A stretch of 11,962 nucleotides of DNA from an uncultured Bacillota bacterium (GTDB taxonomy: Bacteria; Bacillota; Clostridia; Christensenellales; UBA1242): positions 1 to 11,962 of the forward strand of contig USKO01000010.1 of assembly GCA_900555365.1 (NCBI GenBank), given 5' to 3'. The notes below the pieces were generated by a model, which was not told where the DNA came from, did not search any database, and saw only the letters and a program-made list of their open reading frames with translations. Shown here one piece after another: positions 7,653-11,962 of this stretch. A program made the position numbers and the translations under genes. How positions within the stretch are numbered: the first letter of the stretch is position 1; each line of letters starts with the position of its first letter.

Positions 7653-10600
7653 ATGTCTGTTAATGTGAGAAAAGTAAAACAAGGGAAAACGGAAAGATAC
7701 ACTTTTGGACATTGTGAAGAACTTATCAAAGTTCCACCACTTCTTGACATTCAAAAGAAATCTTACAATGATTTTTTAACAAAGGGAATTAAACGAGTTT
7801 TAGATGAATTTTTTCCTCTTACTGATTATTCAGGAAAAGCAAAATTATATGTTACCGAGATTTTGCCTTTTGCACAGCCAAAATATGATATAAAGGAGTG
7901 CAAGAGAAGAGGTGCAACATATTCTTCACCTTTAAAGATAAAGGTTCGTTTTGTCGTAGAAGAAACTGGGCAAGCTGTTGAACAAGAAGTATTTATGGGC
8001 GATGTTCCTATGATGACGGAGCAGGGTTCTTTCATATTCAACGGCATTGAAAGAGTTGTTATCAATCAAATTGTAAGAGCGCCTAGTGTTTATCTCTCAA
8101 GAGAGAAAGAAGATAATTCAACGCTTAGAGCACAGGTTATTCCTGTACATGGAAATTGGATTGAAATTGAACAAGGTGCAAACGAAAATCTTAAAATTGT
8201 TTTAGAGCGTAAAAATAAAATTAGTCTTGGACTATTCCTTAAATGTTTTGGTTTTACAAACGAAGAAATCTTGAGAGCTTTTGGTAATAACAGATATATT
8301 AAAAATGTTATTGATAAAGAGCCTCAGACAACTCAAGAGGAAGCATTGCTTGAATTCTCTAGAAAAACAAGACCTGCCGATGTTCCTTCAGTTGAGAGCA
8401 CACGCAGTTTCTTAAATGTATCATTCTTCACAGATGCATATTATAATCTTTCTCGAGTTGGAAGATACAAGTTTAATAAGAAGCTCGGTCTAAAAGAAAG
8501 GCTTCCAGGACTTATCAATGCTGACGACATCATTGCTGATGGCGAGCTTCTAGTTAAAGCGGGCGTTGAATTTGACAAAGAAAGTGCAAAGAAAGTTCAA
8601 AACGCTGGCATCAATGAAGTTTGGGTTCAAGTGAATGGCAAAAGACATCTTATGAGAGGTAATAATAGAGTTACTCTTTCACAAGTTTTCCCATGCAATC
8701 AAGAAGAACTCGGAATTTTCGAAGATGTATATTATCCAGTACTTCAGCAAATTCTTGCTGCAAATAAGACAAAGGAAAAACGAATTGAAGCTATTAAAAA
8801 CAATGTTAAAGAGCTTATTATCACAACGCTTACTATGGATGATATTTTAGCTACAATTTCTTGTTATCTTGATGTGCTTGAAGGTATAGGAACAATAGAT
8901 AAGATTGAGCACCTTTCTAATAAGAGAGTTGCAACTGTTGGTGAGCTTACTTGCAATGCATTTAGAACTGGTGTTACTAAACTTTCAACAAATATCAAAG
9001 AAACTCTTCAAGGAAGAGAATTTGAGGAGGTTACTCCTTCACAAATTATGAATCCTAAAGCTGTCAATAAGGCTTTAAGAGATTTCTTCTCTCAATCACA
9101 ATTATCTCAGATTATGGATCAGAAGAATCCTCTTTCTGGAATAACACAAAAACGTCGTGTATCAGCCATTGGACCAGGAGGAATTAAAAAGGAGAGAGCA
9201 GATCCTGAAATTCGTGATATTCACTTTACTCACTATGGCAGAATTTGTCCTGTGGAAACTCCTGAAGGACAATCTATCGGTCTTATCAATACACTAGCAG
9301 CTTATACTAGGGTCAACGATTATGGTTTCCTTGAAACTCCTTACAGGGTAGTTGACAAAGAGAGAGGAGTAGTGACCAAAGATGTCGTTTATAAGATGGC
9401 TGATGTAGAAAATGAAAGCTATATCGCACAAGCTATTGAGCCACTTGATAGTGAAGGACATTTTATAAACAAAAGAATTACATGTAGACATGGCTCAGTT
9501 ATTGAAGAAGTTGCTCCAAATAAAGTTGACTACATGGATGTTTCTCCAAGACAAATGATTTCAGTTGCAACAAGCCTTATTCCATTTGTTAATGGAAATG
9601 AAGCTAACCGTGCACTTATGGGTGCAAACATGCAGCGTCAGGCTGTGCCTGTACTTCGTCCAGAAGCTCCAATTGTTGGAACTGGCATGGAAGCAGTGGC
9701 TGCTCATGATAGTGGTTGCGTTGTGCTTGCAAAAAGAGCGGGAACAGTTAGTTATGTTTCAGCAGATGAGATAAGAGTGCTTACTGACAAAGGCGACGAA
9801 GACATCTATCCTGTAACTAAATTTGCAAAAGCAAATGACGATGTTTGCTTTAACCAAAGACCATGCGTTGTTAAGGGTGAAAAGGTTCAAGCAGACGATG
9901 TTTTAACTGATGGTTATTCAACTGAGAAAGGCGAACTTGCCGTTGGTAAAAATGTGCTTGTAGGCTACATGAACTGGGAAGGTCAAAACTTTGAGGACGC
10001 TATTCTTATCAATGAAAGACTGGTTAAAGAGGATGTTTATACCTCAATCACTCTTTATGACCACGAAATCAAATGTAGAACAACCAAACTTGGGGATGAG
10101 GTAATTACAAGAGATATTCCTAATCTTGGTGAGGATGCTCTTAAAGACCTTGATGAAAACGGTATTGTTAGAATTGGTGCAGAAGTGCATCCAAATGATA
10201 TATTGGTTGGTAAAGTTACTCCAAAAGGAGAAACAGATCTTACACCTGAAGAGAGACTTCTAAGAGCAATCTTTGGAGATAAAGCTAGAGATGTAAGAGA
10301 TACTTCACTTCGTGTTCAACATGGAAAAGGTGGGGTTGTCGTTGATGTTCAAGTCTTCTCTAAGAAAAACAAAGATGACCTTGAACCTGGCGTTACCATG
10401 ATGGTTAAAGTCACAGTAGCACAAAAACGTAAGCTTTCTGTCGGCGACAAAATGGCTGGAAGATATGGAAATAAAGGTGTCGTTTCTATCATATTGCCAG
10501 AAGCAGATATGCCATACATGGCAAATGGAAAAGCACTTGATATTGTGCTTAGTCCTCTTGGTCTTCCATCTCGTATGAATATTGGACAGATCTTAGAGAC

Positions 10601-11369
10601 TCACTTAGGCCTCGTAGCTAAAACTCTCGGTTGGAAGGTGGCTACTCCTGCATTTGACGGAGCAAGTGCTGAAGAAATTAGCGAACTTCTTAGGGAAAAC
10701 AACTTTAGACCTGATGGTAAGATTCAACTTTATGATGGAAGAACTGGCGAGCCATTTGATAACCTTACAACTGTTGGATTTAAATATATGCTTAAACTTG
10801 AACATATGGTTGACTCTAAGATCCACGCTCGTTCTATCGGACCATATGCACTAATCACACAACAGCCTCTAGGAGGAAAATCTCTGTTTGGAGGACAAAG
10901 ATTTGGTGAAATGGAAGTTTGGGCACTTGAAGCATATGGTGCAAGCCACATCTTGCAAGAAATGTTGACAGTTAAATCTGACGATTTAAATGGTAGACTT
11001 AAGACATATGAAGCAATTATCAAAGGTCTTCCTATTGCAGAACCTGGAATACCTGAGTCATTCAAAGTTTTAGTAAAAGAGTTGCAAGCTCTCGGACTTG
11101 ATGTTAAGATTTTAACTGACGGTGACAAAGAAATTTCACTCAATGAACTTAGCCAAGACGAGCAGGATGTTACTCCAACAATTGCTCAAGATACTGAAAA
11201 AGATCTTGAAGAAGGAATTTATGACTTTGAAGAAAGCTTAAACAAAGAAAAGACTTCAGCAGGCGAAGAAGATGATAAAGAGTTATTTGAAGTCTTCGAA
11301 GAAACAACTAAAAATGACAATCTTGACAATCTCGATATCTTTGACGATTTCGGTGACTTTGATGAATAG
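7653..11369 (+). CDS. rpoB: DNA-directed RNA polymerase subunit beta
   Basis: This is the beta subunit of the core RNA polymerase (EC 2.7.7.6), which with beta' forms the catalytic cleft and elongates RNA. The product is complete at 1238 residues, slightly longer than B. subtilis RpoB (about 1193). Landmarks in order are the N-terminal external lobes ([37 protein letters not shown]), the rifampicin cluster (residues 484-506, [20 protein letters not shown]), [13 protein letters not shown], the [14 protein letters not shown] fork region, the [12 protein letters not shown] active-centre loop (931-942, Lys933 and Lys941 matching E. coli K1065 and K1073), and the C-terminal [20 protein letters not shown] clamp segment (1071-1090). 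Oddities: Gln499 replaces the usual His at E. coli 526, Tyr938 replaces the usual His of GRHGNKG, and an acidic tail of about 80 residues follows residue 1155. It has its own promoter and leader and is followed by rpoC after 17 bases. Confidence 0.98.
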   Translation: MSVNVRKVKQGKTERYTFGHCEELIKVPPLLDIQKKSYNDFLTKGIKRVLDEFFPLTDYSGKAKLYVTEILPFAQPKYDIKECKRRGATYSSPLKIKVRFVVEETGQAVEQEVFMGDVPMMTEQGSFIFNGIERVVINQIVRAPSVYLSREKEDNSTLRAQVIPVHGNWIEIEQGANENLKIVLERKNKISLGLFLKCFGFTNEEILRAFGNNRYIKNVIDKEPQTTQEEALLEFSRKTRPADVPSVESTRSFLNVSFFTDAYYNLSRVGRYKFNKKLGLKERLPGLINADDIIADGELLVKAGVEFDKESAKKVQNAGINEVWVQVNGKRHLMRGNNRVTLSQVFPCNQEELGIFEDVYYPVLQQILAANKTKEKRIEAIKNNVKELIITTLTMDDILATISCYLDVLEGIGTIDKIEHLSNKRVATVGELTCNAFRTGVTKLSTNIKETLQGREFEEVTPSQIMNPKAVNKALRDFFSQSQLSQIMDQKNPLSGITQKRRVSAIGPGGIKKERADPEIRDIHFTHYGRICPVETPEGQSIGLINTLAAYTRVNDYGFLETPYRVVDKERGVVTKDVVYKMADVENESYIAQAIEPLDSEGHFINKRITCRHGSVIEEVAPNKVDYMDVSPRQMISVATSLIPFVNGNEANRALMGANMQRQAVPVLRPEAPIVGTGMEAVAAHDSGCVVLAKRAGTVSYVSADEIRVLTDKGDEDIYPVTKFAKANDDVCFNQRPCVVKGEKVQADDVLTDGYSTEKGELAVGKNVLVGYMNWEGQNFEDAILINERLVKEDVYTSITLYDHEIKCRTTKLGDEVITRDIPNLGEDALKDLDENGIVRIGAEVHPNDILVGKVTPKGETDLTPEERLLRAIFGDKARDVRDTSLRVQHGKGGVVVDVQVFSKKNKDDLEPGVTMMVKVTVAQKRKLSVGDKMAGRYGNKGVVSIILPEADMPYMANGKALDIVLSPLGLPSRMNIGQILETHLGLVAKTLGWKVATPAFDGASAEEISELLRENNFRPDGKIQLYDGRTGEPFDNLTTVGFKYMLKLEHMVDSKIHARSIGPYALITQQPLGGKSLFGGQRFGEMEVWALEAYGASHILQEMLTVKSDDLNGRLKTYEAIIKGLPIAEPGIPESFKVLVKELQALGLDVKILTDGDKEISLNELSQDEQDVTPTIAQDTEKDLEEGIYDFEESLNKEKTSAGEEDDKELFEVFEETTKNDNLDNLDIFDDFGDFDE

Positions 11370-11373
11370 TAAA

Positions 11374-11379
11374 AAGGGG
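11374..11379 (+). promoter_or_regulatory. Ribosome binding site of rpoC
   Basis: AAGGGG lies seven bases before the ATG at 11387, in the 17-base gap after the rpoB stop. No promoter or terminator fits in this gap, supporting one rpoB-rpoC mRNA. Confidence 0.8.
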
Positions 11380-11386
11380 ATTTAAT

Positions 11387-11962
11387 ATGTTTGAACTAAA
11401 CAATTTTGATTCTATTAGAATAGGTATCGCTTCACCTGAGAAGATTAGGGAATGGTCTCATGGTGAAGTGACCAAACCTGAAACAATAAATTATAGGACT
11501 CAAAAGCCTGAAAAAGATGGTCTTTTTTGTGAAAAGATTTTTGGACCAAGAAAGGACTGGGAATGTCAATGCGGAAGATACAAAAGAGTGCGTTATAAAG
11601 GCGTAGTTTGTGATAAATGTGGAGTAGAAGTAACACGCGCTAAAGTTAGACGAGAGCGCATGGGACATATTGAACTTGCTGCTCCTTGTACTCATATTTG
11701 GTTTTTCAGAAATGTTCCATCTAAAATTGGTACATTACTTGAAATGACTCCAAAAGTACTAGAACAAATTGTATATTATGTTTGTTATGTAGTGCTTGAT
11801 CCTAAAAAGACAGACTTGTTATACAAACAGGTTATTACTGATAAAGAGTATTATGAGTACTGTGAAAAATATGGTTCTGATGCTTTCGAAGTAGGCATGG
11901 GTGCTGAAGCTATCAAAGAATTGCTTATGGATATCGATGTTGAAAAAGAAGCAGAGCAATTA
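11387..11962 (+). CDS. rpoC: DNA-directed RNA polymerase subunit beta' (3' partial)
   Basis: The first 192 codons of the beta' subunit are visible; the gene runs off the right edge (a full subunit is usually about 1,200 residues). Beta' carries the catalytic Mg-binding loop, which is beyond the window. Visible features are the N-terminal [20 protein letters not shown] segment typical of Bacillota, the conserved [10 protein letters not shown] motif (45-54), and the N-terminal zinc-binding site with Cys60, Cys62, Cys75 and Cys78 (CQCG...CDKCG), followed by [13 protein letters not shown] and THIWFF, the start of the clamp. The ATG follows an AAGGGG ribosome binding site 17 bases after rpoB, so both subunits are probably made from one mRNA. 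Nothing appears broken in the visible part. Confidence 0.97.
   Translation, partial: MFELNNFDSIRIGIASPEKIREWSHGEVTKPETINYRTQKPEKDGLFCEKIFGPRKDWECQCGRYKRVRYKGVVCDKCGVEVTRAKVRRERMGHIELAAPCTHIWFFRNVPSKIGTLLEMTPKVLEQIVYYVCYVVLDPKKTDLLYKQVITDKEYYEYCEKYGSDAFEVGMGAEAIKELLMDIDVEKEAEQL

Noticed and set aside
10730..11143. Minus-strand open frame of 137 codons opposite rpoB
   Set aside because: It lies entirely opposite highly conserved RpoB C-terminal sequence and is explained by codon bias.
11432..11695. Minus-strand open frames opposite the start of rpoC
   Set aside because: The + strand there encodes the conserved beta' zinc-binding region; the antisense frames are shadows.

Overview
The window looks like a chromosomal segment of an AT-rich, low-GC Gram-positive bacterium (Bacillota, probably an uncultured Clostridia-like gut lineage). 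This rests on the RpoB/RpoC sequences, strong Shine-Dalgarno sites, poly-T intrinsic terminators and AT-rich codon use. The genus cannot be fixed by eye. All supported genes are on the + strand.

Bases 1-7291 hold a very large extracellular/surface protein. It is open at the left edge, so the signal peptide and true start lie outside. It contains a Big_2-like (bacterial Ig-like) segment and two modules of GLUG-type beta-helix repeats. The coding is split into two frames: frame 3 runs from the window edge to a TAA at 3144-3146, and frame 2 continues to 7291. The second part has no ribosome binding site, and its sense coding extends upstream of its first ATG. The two parts therefore look like one protein of at least about 2,430 visible residues, interrupted by a -1 frame change near 3095-3101. 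A T TTA AAG heptamer sits there in the correct frame. The cause could be a one-base deletion, a sequencing error or programmed slippage. A clean intrinsic terminator closes the gene (7293-7319).

Bases 7320-7652 are non-coding. They hold A-tracts, a near-consensus sigma-A promoter (TTGACT, 18 bp, TATAAT) and a leader of about 120 nt. Inside the leader is a strong terminator-like hairpin with T-runs, upstream of the rpoB ribosome binding site. This suggests attenuation of the RNA polymerase operon.

Bases 7653-11962 hold rpoB (complete) and the start of rpoC (cut by the right edge), 17 bases apart and evidently cotranscribed. They encode the beta and beta' subunits that together form the RNA polymerase catalytic centre. 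RpoB carries Gln where most bacteria have His at E. coli position 526, which hints at intrinsic rifampicin tolerance. The usual rplJ-rplL genes are not directly upstream of rpoB.

I see no CRISPR array, tRNA, rRNA or mobile element. The most interesting signals are the frame break in the giant surface gene, the rpoB leader hairpin, and the variant rifampicin pocket.
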